Shown: piece after piece, positions 35,019-46,068 of the stretch
Numbering within the stretch: position 1 is the first letter of the stretch
Layout of the letters: every line of letters starts with the position of its first letter
Source: Zanthoxylum bungeanum
Taxonomy: Eukaryota; Streptophyta; Magnoliopsida; Sapindales; Rutaceae
DNA: 64,000 bases
Assembly (NCBI GenBank): GCA_019454045.1
Contig: SKCR01034781.1
Span: forward strand, 62,001 to 126,000
Direction: 5' to 3'
The notes under the pieces: model-generated
What the model saw: only the letters and a program-made list of their open reading frames with translations
Database searches by the model: none
What the model was told of the DNA's origin: nothing
Made by a program: the position numbers and the translations under genes

Positions 35019-36269
35019 TCAAGGAGGTTTCAATGTCGTTTTGGATGTCCAATTAAAGACAATCCCGTGAGCGTTGCTTTTGAAGGGTCTCTTCCAACGG
35101 TAAAGTGGCAAAAAGAATTTTGTCATATTTCGTGCTTGTGCCACCTTTTTGTTCTTTGTTGCTTTAGTGGTTCCTGAAAAGAAAGAAATAAAATCAGGAG
35201 GTCTCGTATGGTGCTTGACTTTGAATAGAAGTTCCATTCTGTCAAGCTTCTGGGTGATATCTTTGATCAGTACTCCCCAAAACAGTGATGTTTCTCCTGA
35301 ATGTTCTGGATCTTTAATAAGTTCAGACATTTGCTCCTCCATTTGCTCTGATTCTTTCTCCACATTTTCTTCACAGATGTATTTTAGGATTTCCTCGTTC
35401 AGTTCTTCATCTGTCATCTGTGAAAAATATGCTCCATAAGTGTCAACCTGAGGATGTAAAGAGATGTAAGATTTTAGGTCTTCATCCTCTGAGGCTGATG
35501 TGATTGGCTCAGATAGATCTTCTTCAAACATTTGTGCAAAACATTCTCCAAGATCTTCATTTTGAGGCTGAAAAGTTTCATCCTCCTCTGTTGGTGCAAT
35601 TGGTACTAACAACTCAGCTTCATCCTCGTCAGAATCTGAATAATAAAAATCAAACCGAGATTTTGTTGGTTCAGGCTCCTGAATTGATACCTCCGATTCT
35701 TGATACTGCTCAGCCTCGTCCTCTGTTATGATGTCATGATGAATCTCAGGATATTCGAAGGCTTCTTCAGTAGTATTTGAATTTGCTCTGTGAGATATGT
35801 GATTCAGGTTAACTGTTAATTGTCTAACTTGATCTGTCATCCTCTGTATAGACGTCGCTTGATTCTGAATTTGTGCATCTAATTGAGCTTCCCGTTCTTC
35901 GAGCCAATCTTTGAGCATGTGGATCAACTGATCTTCCTCTGATGGTTCTGATTGTTGATGAAGATCCTAGATGTATGGTGGATAAGATGGAAAGTATGAT
36001 GGTTCTTCATACCATGAAGGATCTTGATAGCTCTGCCACCCTGGATGGTAGTTGTATTCGCAATAATCTCTAGGGTGGTTACCATTACATATGTCACATC
36101 TCCCTATTGCGTCTTGTTGAGAAAATGTGGTATTGCTTGGTTCTGGCATCTAGTGATAATTGTTGGGCTGGACAACAGGCCTCAGAAAACCGGACTGTTG
36201 CTCCCAGATTTGGGGTGTATCTTCTTCTAGTAAAGCTCGAAATCTCTCAATCTCCCATTAATGTTCCAT
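35019..36269 (-). pseudogene. gag-like frame of element C (Athila type, acidic)
   Basis: A single reading frame of 417 codons from ATG 36267-36269 to 35019, broken by three in-frame stops (codons 4, 40 and 101; the last at 35967). It has the zinc-knuckle-like CDICNGNHPRDYC followed by NYHPGWQSYQDPSW, which recalls the Athila gag NPGWRNHP motif. A coiled-coil-like helix follows (LKDWLEEREAQLDAQIQNQA), then a long Glu/Asp-rich central region (~35780-35290) and a basic C-terminal end. The usual large capsid domain upstream of the knuckle is absent; the frame starts only ~110 bp after the PBS. Possibly an RNA-binding helper protein in the ancestor. Not functional as it stands. Confidence 0.75.
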
Positions 36270-36380
36270 TTTTCAATCACCTGAAAACAAAAGAAAGAAA
36301 CAAAAATTACAGATAAAAATAAAGAAAATTAGATACAAGTAAATTAGATAGCTTCAAAATTAATAACTCAAGAAAAATAA
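36270..36380 (-). other. Leader of element C
   Basis: Short A-rich stretch between PBS and the gag-like ATG. No motif beyond purine runs. Confidence 0.5.
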
Positions 36381-36399
36381 GTCCCCGACAACGGCGCCA
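36381..36399 (-). other. Primer binding site of element C (tRNA-Asp type)
   Basis: Minus strand TGGCGCCGTTGTCGGGGAC, the sequence complementary to the 3' end of tRNA-Asp used by Athila-lineage elements. It stands six bases from the LTR end at 36406. Confidence 0.88.
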
Positions 36400-37324
36400 A
36401 AAACTTGACAAGTGCAAACACACGCGTATAACACAAGCGCACGTATCGTTCAAGTAGTATAAAAATATCGATCCCACGAGGACTTAATTCCTACTGTTGT
36501 TGTTAATTATTGAATCTATTTATTTACAAATATCTAATTAAATGGAGAAGAGAATGATTGCTTGATTGATTTGGTTGATTGTAGATTTGCTAAATAAATA
36601 AATAAATAAAAAGACAAAAGAAAATACTAAGGAAAATAACAAAAGACACAAAGATCTAGGGTTGTGAATCTTTCTAATATCTTTTAAAAGATGAAGTGAT
36701 TATTTTATGTTTGTGTAATAAATCAGTTTACTAACCTGGAACACGAAATTATGCAAAAGCCTCTGTCGATGGTCAGACGCAAATACCCAGTTTAATACAA
36801 TTGAACCATATGTCTATGTCAACCAAATTATCTGGATTCATTAAGTTTAAGTTCCAATTATTGCTACCCCCGCCCGACAGGTATATGTCTATCCTGTGAG
36901 GAAATCTATTAAAGGGTTATCTATCCTCAAGGAAGATCGTGGGCTATTAAGTCTAAGGCTGAAACCTAAAATCCCTATGTCTAGTTCATTTTAGATTTAC
37001 CATATCAATCTTATTGGTGATCAGACAACAAGAAGCATTAAGCTTAAGACTTAATAAGTAAACATTTAAATTACCCAAACTATAAAATAACCCATTATAA
37101 ACCGGTGATATTAGAATTCATCACAACCCCAGATAACTAACACATAACTAGGGCTAGTAAAAACTTAAAAGTAAAAGACATAAAGTAAAAATGCTGAAAA
37201 GTAAAAGACATAAAGTAAAAGCTGAAAAGTAAAATAAAATAAAATGCTAAGGTAAAAAGATCAACTTTTACTATTTACTATTTAGATATCTCCCTTAATA
37301 TAATATATTAACTTGTGATTATTT

Positions 37325-37545
37325 AACCAACCAGCCATATAGGCGGTAACCTGATTAAGTCAAATTAAGTCCAACCAGCCATAAAGGCGGAACCAAAATA
37401 AACCTGCCATATACGCGGTAAGAAAATTTAATTACCAACCGACCAATCTGGAAGTATCCTTGATTAGTCAGGTTTAAACCAGATTAAAATGAATTTCAAC
37501 CGACCAATCTGGCGGTATCCTTTTTAAGTCAATATTTTAAATAGT
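37325..37545 (-). repeat. Degenerate 'ccataaaggcggta' repeats in the C LTR
   Basis: Five imperfect units built on 'aaccrrccatataggcggta' and 'attaagtca'. The same repeats are in D (54811-54970), but they are deleted from the left LTR of C. Confidence 0.7.
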
Positions 37546-37800
37546 GAATATATTATTTTTAAGGAGATTAATCTAAATAGTAACAGTAAAAGAATTACCT
37601 TTCACCCTAGCTGGGGAAGTTACCTCCTCATGGTGAATAGTAAAAACTGTAAAAAGTAAGAAAGTAAATTACTATTATTACAAACGTAATTAAAATTATT
37701 TACAAAACAAAAAACTAAAAGAAACTAGAGAGAGAAACTCCATATTTACATCAAAGAAGTGAGAGAGAATGGTACAACTGAAACTGAAATCTCGAGCTCA

Positions 37801-37807
37801 ATTTATA
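37801..37807 (-). promoter_or_regulatory. Probable TATA box, C 5' LTR
   Basis: Minus strand TATAAAT in the same context as the copy at 30896. In the 5' LTR it would drive genomic RNA synthesis leftward through gag and LOG. Confidence 0.65.
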
Positions 37808-37874
37808 GGCCTCGGTGGGCTCTGGGCGTCTCGATGCCAAGGCCTTTGGCGTCGCTACGCCAGCTTCTTTTGGA

Positions 37875-38240
37875 CGTGGCATGCTGAGGTGATGACACGT
37901 GGCGATTCTGGATAAGATGACACGTGGAAGGTGGTTGAAGCTCAATTATTATGACACGTGGCGGCTTCTGATTGGTCAGTTCAGATTCTTATCCGCCACG
38001 TGTCAGATAAGGATAAGTCAGTCAATAATTGATGTTGACGTGGCGCTGACGTGGCAATTTGACTTTCGGCACTATAGAATCGCGACACGTGGCACGCTGT
38101 GATTGGTTGATGATGAGGTGTCCGCCATGTGGCACTTTGACTCGGTCAACTGGTGATGATGACGATGATGTGGCTGACAGGTGGAGCGACACGTGGCGAT
38201 GGCGACTGTCGGCACCGTAGGATGGTGACACGTGGCACGG
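37875..38240 (-). promoter_or_regulatory. G-box/ABRE cluster in the C 5' LTR
   Basis: Seven perfect CACGTG cores at 37896, 37921, 37955, 37997, 38086, 38190 and 38229, mostly ACACGTGGC, upstream of the TATA box on the transcribed strand. One 3' LTR site (CCACGTGG) is changed here to CCATGTGG, and one new site appears at 38190. The W-box-like TTGACTCGGTCAAC is also kept. Confidence 0.75.
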
Positions 38241-38571
38241 CACACGTTAGCAGATCGGTTGTGATGGTGACACATGGCACGGCGCACGTTAGCAAAGTCA
38301 AATTTTCTCAGATTCTGATTTATGGACCCGGCACACGTTAGCACTGTTCGGCGCATGTTAGGGGTTGCGACGCGGAAAATTACCAAAATGCTCTTTTGTT
38401 TTTCCCAATTTTCACTGTTTTGCTCCAAATCACCTCCAGAATGTCCTGAAACTTTATTTATCTATAAAATAACACAAAACACATCAAAATATTCACAAGA
38501 CTCAAGAAACTATACAAAATATTAAGTTAAATGAGTGGCAAATAGTGATAGATTTACCACTCATCATACTT

Positions 38572-39167
38572 CCATCTTGATATCACACCCAATACACTAC
38601 GATTCTCAGTATACCCAGAAGATGCGTACACAGAACCTGTTAAACCTCGGATGACCAAAACCAAAGTACACTGATTGTCGCAAGTATTAGCGATGCAAGT
38701 CTCAGGTTAAGACCAAATACACCTACCCTGATTGGAATTCCCATAGACACATAGTCATACTACCAATGGGATTCCGATGGGTCTATCCAAAGCGAAGCTG
38801 TTTCTGTACCATCGGTAAACAGAACCTCCTATTACACTTGCATGAGTATCCAATACCCAAATATATGAGAACTATGTCGTTACGCTTCCATAACATGCAT
38901 AAGTGTAATACTAGTCTATTCCGAATTATTGATGTCCAGTCTCGATAATACTACGACTAGGGATATTTAATGATTAAACCTTAGTGGATTAATATTGTCT
39001 CATATCTTATTAATCCGGTACTAATCATATGGACCCTTATCATTTATATATCTTGGTAATCTAATTACAAATGATAAAAAATAATTTTCCTTTGTCACAT
39101 AGTTAATTTGTATAAAAACACCATGTTCTGTACAAATAGTGATGTTATGGGTCATAATTGTCCAACA
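38572..39167 (-). repeat. B 3' LTR, third block
   Basis: Continues the B LTR after C (38567-38571 is the duplicated TACTT) and ends CCAACA at 39167, directly followed by the PPT. Closely similar to 21000-21626 of the I LTR. Confidence 0.8.
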
Positions 39168-39181
39168 ATCTCCCACTTGGC
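39168..39181 (-). other. Polypurine tract of element B
   Basis: Minus strand GCCAAGTGGGAGAT, the same as in I; marks the 3' end of the B coding region. Confidence 0.8.
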
Positions 39182-42100
39182 CTATAGCCAATCACTCAAG
39201 TGTCCTACACTTGAACTATGTACGTGTTGCTCAAACTTCTGCTGAGAAATAGTTTTCGTCAGCGGATTTTCAATGTTATCATCTGATGCATTTTATTCGA
39301 TCATCAAATCGCCACGATGTATGATCTGAGGAATCAGATGAAATAGTCTAAGTACATACTTGGATCATTGATGAGACCACAGTTCCTTAGCCTATGTTGT
39401 AGCCCAGCCCAGCTCCTAACAGAACTACTCCTAATCTAATTATGAATTTTTATAGATCCAAAATGCTTCTTTTACTGCCTCAGCTGCAGTAATGTTCCTC
39501 TTTTTTTATTTATTCGGTAACGATATCTTGCTTGGAAGATTTCCAGCTCACTGTTCCGTTATTCAAACTAAATATGTACCCTTATTTCGACTTAAAGTCG
39601 TCTTTGTCGGTTTGGAAACTTGCAGCGGTGAACCTAGTCACTTCAAGTTCTCATCCTCCATAACTTAAGAAAGCATTCTTAGTTCATCTAAGATACTTAA
39701 GGATGTTCTTAACATTAATCCAGTGACCATCACCTGGATTGACCTGATTGTGACTCCATATGCTCAAAGCATATGAGACACTAGGTCGCGTACATATTTT
39801 TAATGTACAATTTCTCGGAGAGGGTCAACAACTTTTAGATCTATCCCTGTAGTTCCTTATTCCTATAATAAAGGTTGCCTCTCTCAAGTATTCCATGGAG
39901 AGTTTTAATGAAAGCCAAGCTTTCACCGATTATTTAATATGGGAATATCATTTCCAAGAAATTATATGTCATCAACTTATATGACAATCATTGTCAGTGC
40001 GCTTCCACTAACCTTATTATATACACAAGAATCATATTCGTTTTGAATGAAATCATATACCATTATAATCTTATCAAAACGTTGGTTCCAAGAACGCAAT
40101 GCTTGCTTCAATCCATAAATGGATCGATTTATCTTGCAAACTTTTTTTGCATGTTGTGCACGAAAAAACCGTCAGGATGTTGCATACAAACATCCTACAA
40201 AAGGTTTCCGTTTAAGGAAAGCGGTTTTGACGTACCATGTGCCATATTTCATAAATGAAATATGCAACATTAGCAGGCACTATCCGAATGGATTTAATCA
40301 TGGCAACATGTAAAATGTTTCGTCGTAGTCGACATTATGTCGTTGACGATACCCTTTATGTACAAGCCTAGCTATGTACATTTTTATATTGCCATCCATA
40401 TATGTCTTCCTTGAAGACACATTTAGTACCAATAGGCACAATGCCTTCTGGTACATCAACCAGTGTCCAAACTTAGTTGGTATACATGGAATCCATTTCG
40501 GACTTCATGGAACTTTGCCATAAAAGGATTCGATACCTTGTATCACTTCCTTATACGTAGCCGGTTTGTCTTCCTTAATAAGATTGATATCTACATGAGG
40601 TGAGATCAGAAACCCATACCTTCCAAGTTGTTTATTGACTCTCTCCGACCTACGCGGTTCTTGTGTATTCGAAGATTATTGGTACAGTTTCATCCCTGAT
40701 GAACTGTTGGTGTTCCGTGAGGACTCGATGCCTGGAACAGTATTACTCTGATTTTCATCGAGTTTTACTTTCTTCCCACTTGCCAGAGCATTTAGGAATT
40801 CCTCTTAGGAAAACCGCATGGAGAGCAACAATTACATTGTTCTCTTGTGAGTTGTATAAGTACTATACTTTGGTTTCCCTAGAACAACCCACAAATAGGC
40901 ACTTATCCGATTTGGGTTCTAGTTTGGTATCATCCAAACATATGCCCAGTATTCCCAAATCTTCAGGAATGAGAAACCCGGTTTCTTTCCTATTCATATC
41001 TAATACGAAGTCTGTCTAACAGATTTTCATGGAACCATATTCAAAATAAGTATTGCACTGTTAAATGCGTATCCTCAGAAGGAAATTGGTAGCTCAGTGC
41101 GACTCATCATTAACCTTACCATGTCCAACAAAGTTCGGTTTCTCTGTTTGGACACACCGTCCAATTGAGGTGTTCCATGAGGAGTCCACTATGAAAGAAT
41201 ACCATATTCTTTCAAGTAATTGAGAAACTTATTGCTTAAGTATTTTCACTACGGTCCAACCCTGATGTTTTAATACTTTTGCCGATCTGTTTTTCTACTT
41301 CGTGTCGAAACTGTTTGAATTTTATCTAAAGTTTCCGACTTGTGTTTCGTAAGATACACATAACCGTAACGTGATACCACATCCGTAATGGTTACGGAGT
41401 ATTCATATCCACCTCTAGCCTAGCTAGACATGGGCCCACTTACGTCACTATGAACGGGGGCTAACAGATCGGTGGCACTTGCACTTTTACCAAGTAAAAG
41501 ATGTTTTAGGCACTTTGCCTAATAAACTAGATTTGTAGACATCATTTGAATTAGAATCAAATCCGTCCTAGTATCCAATCTTCGAAAGTGTGGATATACG
41601 AGTCTTGTTAATGTGTCCCAGACAACAATGCCACTTTTAAGTCTCAACAGATTTATAAGTTTGAGCTTTTGTTTGTCATATTATATGTTTGAGATTTATT
41701 TATATTCAAAATATAAATACTGTTATTCACATCTAATGTGTATATCTCAATATCATCTTTATAAACAAAACACCTAGTGTTCTGGAACATAAAGGTATAC
41801 CCGCAACGGGTAAGACTAGATATAGAGATAATGTTTCTAGTCAAACTAGGTACATTAAAACAGTTTCCTAATTTAAGTAGATGCCCAAAGGGCAGTTCCA
41901 AAACATAGGTTTCTACGGCCAAAACAACGACTCATGTCCTGTTTTCGACTCATAGGTCGATCTCAACTGAAGTCAGTCTCCTGCTAATCAGCAGATCCCG
42001 CACATCAGTACATATATTTATGTACCACTTCCAGTATCTAAAATCCAATTTTAAAACCAGCAGTGGACATGTTTACAACAAACATACCTGAAGTTGGAGC

Positions 42101-42700
42101 CCTGCCCGTCTTCTATTCCTTCATGTCTGCCTTTGTCTATACGGCAGTCACGCTTCCAGTGACCCCGTTTCCACAGTTTAGGCAGACATCTTGGGATATG
42201 TCCTTTGTCTTCCTAGAAGACTATGACGATTTTGCCTTTGCTCCTTTTTCATATCCCTAGAAGCCTTCAGCCAAGCCTTGACCTTCTAGGATGTTAAAGT
42301 AAGATGCGCATTGCGCTTCTTGCCCTTTTGCAAGCTCTGGCTCTGTCTCATTGAGCATAGCCATTAACTCTCCAAGAGTTTTCTTTTGCAATTAGTACTT
42401 CTAAGATATAAGTATAGATCTATGAAGATCCTTCAATTTCAATATCATACTATAAGAATCTAATCCTTAGTTCTGACGAAGAAATTAATGAGTCATTGCG
42501 ACAAGCATAACGGATTGAGCACTAAAGTTATCATCACCATGAGTCTTCCAAAGCTCATACTCCACTATTTACTCAACCCCGGGTTCAGGCCCGAGATGTC
42601 ACTCTATCAAATAAAGTAACTTCTCAGCTCCTAGGACTATCCTGAGGTTCTACTCCCAATTTGAAAATTGAAGCCGCTTAAAGACATTTTCACCCAGGAT
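39182..42700 (-). pseudogene. Broken gag-pol of element B
   Basis: Minus-strand order as in I: gag with a CCHC knuckle at 42144-42184 (one base lost after CLNCG, shifting GHWKRDC out of frame); protease/pre-integrase 41930-41590, including an 89-codon frame (41922-41653) with VPSLTRNIISISSL, the conserved post-protease block; integrase 41520-41060 with a GVERSR-like relic; RT ~40600-39700; RNase H ~39600-39200. No domain is intact. Plus-strand frames such as 40043-40313, 40663-41019 and 42063-42260 are antisense shadows. Confidence 0.75.
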
Positions 42701-43459
42701 TATGTTTTAAACGCTAATCTTTCAGTTATCTTGATTCCAATAGTCCAACTATCCAATCAACGATTCGGGTACAATCGAATATAATGATTACTATAGTCTA
42801 ACTATATAATCAACGACTATTTGATTGGTTAAATTCAAATATATTTGATTACTATAATCCAATTATATAATCAACTATAAATGAAGTAGTTTGAATACAT
42901 TCCAACTATTTAATTAAAACAACAATTGAATATTAGTCCAACTAATATATATAAATTATTAATGATGAAAAATGAAATGAGCGCGTATTGGCAAATATCT
43001 AAACGAAATTGCAAATTTAATACTTGCCTCCCACTATTTTTTGGCGAGCCTCTAACCCTCTGTGGAGTACTCAGGAAACCTAGTTTCCTAGTGGGCTAGG
43101 ATCCCGTTAAATAACACACAACCTTTTCTTTGGCCAACAAATTGTATGAAACTAAACTAGGTAGATCTCTAAGATCAATTGGATCCAATCCAATTCCTAG
43201 ATCCAGTAGGTGGACTTCCAAGTCCGAAACATATATCCAATATATGCCAATATATCTGATATATTCCCTAACCGTTTTCCTCTGAATCAACTAAGCATTG
43301 GCTTTGGCTCAACAAGCTTAATGAAACCAGTTAAGCGTGACCCATTGACAGTGGGAAAGCTTCGTAATCGAGGCCGATGAACAAGAAGTGAACTTGACTT
43401 TGACCAACAAATCACAACTTCCCAAGGTGTACGATATGGAACAAAGCCTGTGGTTTGGT
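42701..43459 (-). other. gag/leader junction of element B
   Basis: Contains AT-rich tandem units (42725-42960), the 'gcctcccactattttt' landmark (43025) and CTTTGGCCAACAAA boxes at 43129 and 43393. Homology to I stops near 43455, inside a sequence that in I lies ~1.7 kb before the PBS. A' begins there. Confidence 0.65.
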
Positions 43460-44338
43460 ATGAGTTCAATTGGCCTGTCTCAGCGCCAAGTCCAAAAGAT
43501 GTTTGGGATGTCACTCGAGGGGGCACCTGTGGTTTGGTATCATAGCCTTGAGAAGAAGGTTAAGGAAGATTGGAAGGAACTAGCTGATGCTTTTCTGAAG
43601 CAGTATGTTACAGACTTGGAGATTGACTTGTCACTCCGTGATTTGGAGAACACTAAGCAGAAGCCAGAAGAAAGCTTCAAGGAGTATGTAGACCGCTGGA
43701 GAAGCCAGCTTCTGAAGATGCAGACTCGGCCCTCTGAGAAGGACCAGATTAAAATGATCATTAAGGGCACCAAGCCCTCGATCTATGGCAAACTGAGGAG
43801 AATGACTTCAATGATTACTGATTTTCGGCAGCTAAGGGAAACTGTCATGGACATTGAGGAAGAGGAGGCTGAGAACCGGAAGTTTTATGGCCAGAATAAG
43901 AGGAATTTTGGGGGGCATTCTGAGACAAGACCCACTACTGCCGAAGTTGCCGCCATCAGAAATAGGCGATTTTCCAACCTTGGCAGGCCTCTATCGAAGG
44001 TGTTTGAAAAGTTGAAGATGCAAGGACTCCTGAAACCCTTGGAACCTAAACCGCTCCCAAGCCCTGTACCCCACTACCTTGACTTAAACTTATTCTGTTA
44101 CTTCCACCAACAAAAGGGTCACGAAACTGACAATTGCCCCCGCCTTAGGCATGAGATCCAAGACCTCATTGACACCCACAAAATACCTGACCCAGAAAGA
44201 GAACAACCCAATGCACACAGAAATCCCCTACCTAACTACATGATCAACTCTGGCCTACCCGAAACCCTTGTCCTCCAGGCTCTCAACCACTCAGCTTCAT
44301 TCATTGGGGTAAGGGATGACAAGGATGAAGAACCATAG
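43460..44338 (+). pseudogene. gag: gag of element A', N-terminally truncated but otherwise open
   Basis: Open for 292 codons from ATG 43460 (the frame continues upstream to 43388 only through copia sequence). Capsid-like core with PVVWYHSLEKKVKEDW and FKEYVDRWRSQLLKM, then a basic linker. The zinc knuckle CYFHQQKGHETDNC (~44093-44135) is followed by RLRHEIQDLID, the form typical of Tat/Ogre gags, and the protein ends at TAG 44336. The ~95-100 N-terminal residues found in A are missing. It is better preserved than the A copy (no stops), so the family gag was open until recently. Whether a truncated product is made is unknown. Confidence 0.85.
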
Positions 44339-44886
44339 GCTGAGGAAGAAGGCACTGCTGTTTCTCCAAGTTTATCTTGCATTTTTAATAAAGACATTGA
44401 TTTTGTTTTCTTGTTCGGACCTTTTTTCAACAATAATAAAGAAGTTCATTTCGCTTACTTGTTTGAATCTCCACTTCTCAACTTGCAACATGAGTGCATG
44501 TGACAAAAGCATTCAATCTTGGTATTAAGATGCTCAGAACACGGGGGATCCTCAGAAAAAGCAAGCAGAAAGGATAAGTTAGCCGTTCAGAAACTGGGAA
44601 ATGAAGACAGTGATATTGTCAAAACTTGGAAAGGAATAAGTACATCGAGCCAGTCAATGAAGATAGAATGAAGTAGTTCTTTACATAAGGAAGAGAAGAC
44701 TAAACAGTCATCAAGAGAATTGATAGAAAACCTAACCCAACGGAATAGGACTTCATCCATGCATGCATACACGTAACGTATTTTGGCATTCTTTTTGGTG
44801 TTTGTTTCGTTTTGTAAATCACAGGTTTTAACAACGAAAAAGAGAAAGCGTCAAATGCAAGTCAACCAAAAGCAGCGACAGTACAA
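44339..44886 (+). other. Post-gag spacer of A'
   Basis: After the TAG the frame stays partly readable (AEEEGTAVSPSLSCIFN) as in A, then becomes non-coding. 'catgcatgcatacacgtaacg' type stretch near 44758. No pol start. Confidence 0.55.
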
Positions 44887-45385
44887 TATCATTATGGGGG
44901 CGAAGCCCACATCAGTATCAGCATGGGTTGAGGCCCACATCAGTATCAGCACGGGGGCGAGGCCCACATCAGTATCAGCACGGGGGCGAGGCCCACATCA
45001 TTATCAGCATGGGTTGAGGCCCACATCATTATCAGCATGGGTTGAGGCCCACATCATAATCAGCATGGGGGCGAGGCCCACATCATTATCAGCATGGGTT
45101 GAGGGCCACATCAGTATCAGCATGGGTTGAGGCCCACATCATTATCGGCATGGGTTGAGGCCCACATCAGTATCAGCATGGGGGCGAGGCCCACATCATT
45201 ATCAGCATGGGTCGAGGCCCACATCAGTATCAGCTTGGGGATGCGTCCCGGGGTTGAGGCCCACATCAGTATCAGTATGGGTCGAGGCCCACATCAGTAT
45301 CAGCATGGGTCGAGGCCCACATCAGTATCAGCTTGGGGATGAGTCACAAGGTTGAGACCCACGTCAGTATCAGTTTTGAGGATGA
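44887..45385 (+). repeat. 28-bp tandem array in A'
   Basis: About 17 copies of 'gcccacatcagtatcagcat' + 'gggttgag', related to the array of A but with 'cagcatggg' in place of 'cagtctggg'. The repeat frames (44783-45355) are artefacts. Confidence 0.92.
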
Positions 45386-45662
45386 ATCCTAAGGCCGAGG
45401 CCCACATAATCAAAGATTGGAATGAATCCAGGAATGAATCCGGGAATGAATCCTAGGGCCGAGGCCCACGTCGTCAGAATTAAGGAATGAATCCGGGAAT
45501 GAATCCTAGGGCCGAGGCCCACGTCGTCAGAATTATGGAATGAATCCAGGAATGAATCCTAGGGCCGAGGCCCACGTCGTCAGAATTATGGAATGAATCC
45601 TAGGGCCGAGGCCCACGTCGTCAGAATTATGGAATGAATCCTAGGGCCGAGGCCCACATCAT
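45386..45662 (+). repeat. ~41-53-bp tandem array in A'
   Basis: Five to six copies of 'gaatgaatcctagggccgag' + 'gcccacgtcgtcagaattatg', some with an extra 'aatgaatccggg' insert. It shares 'gaggcccac' with the preceding 28-bp unit, suggesting the one array gave rise to the other. Absent from A. Confidence 0.88.
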
Positions 45663-45860
45663 CAGAGTTTGGAAAGAATCCAGAGAAGGAATCTCAGAAT
45701 TTGGAAGGAATCCAGAGAATGAATCTCAGAATTTGGAAGGAATCCAGAGAATGAATCTCAGAATTTGGAAGGAATCCAGAGAATGAATCTCAGAATGTGG
45801 AAGGAATCCAGAGAATGAATCTCAGAATACGGAAGGAATCCACAAGAATAAATCTCAGTT
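45663..45860 (+). repeat. 32-bp tandem array in A'
   Basis: Six copies of 'gaatctcagaatttggaagg' + 'aatccagagaat'. Not found in A. The frame 45797-45991 is incidental. Confidence 0.9.
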
Positions 45861-46054
45861 TTGGAATAAATCCTAGGGCCAAGGCCCAAATCACTTGCAG
45901 TTGTGGGGATACGTCCCAGGATCGAGGTCCACTACATCACCAACTCAACTCGACACATGGTAAGTCAAGCGGCAGCTGGCGAGCCAGGTAAGTGAAAATG
46001 CATTGCATAAACTTTGATAGGATTGTCACTGTTGCACATTACACAAGTCCCATC

Positions 46055-46068
46055 AAAGTGGGGGCGAC
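46055..46068 (+). other. Polypurine tract of A'
   Basis: AAAGTGGGGGCGAC directly before TGTAGGC, identical to A. Confidence 0.85.

Larger units (their letters stand above)
29888..38566 (-). mobile_element. Element C: Athila-like non-autonomous gypsy element with captured LOG gene
   Basis: 8679-bp insertion with exact TSD. On the minus strand: 5' LTR 36406-38566, tRNA-Asp-type PBS, gag-like frame 36269-35019, LOG-type pseudogene 34513-33860, a ~125-bp duplicated block, a hAT-like transposon with an LRR fragment, PPT, and 3' LTR 29888-31654. No protease, RT, RNase H or integrase motif is seen in the ~4.7-kb interior, so it depended on enzymes from an autonomous relative. The lineage call (Athila) rests on the PBS and on the CX2CXGNHX4C-NYHPGW arrangement of the gag frame. 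Confidence 0.85.
36406..38566 (-). repeat. 5' LTR of element C
   Basis: 2161 bp; plus-strand ends TGACAAGTGC and CCACTCATCA, then the TACTT duplication. Compared with the 3' LTR it keeps a ~390-bp segment (37302-37690). Confidence 0.9.
18781..43459 (-). mobile_element. Ty1/copia element B, interrupted by I and C
   Basis: Minus-strand copia element whose 3' LTR survives in three blocks (18781-19561, 29550-29887, 38572-39167), separated by insertions I and C. The internal region is 39168-43459. It is truncated at both ends: the first ~270 bp of the LTR are missing at 18780, and the leader is cut at ~43455 where A' begins. It belongs to the same broad family as I, J and K, shown by the shared leader and gag landmarks. 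Confidence 0.8.
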
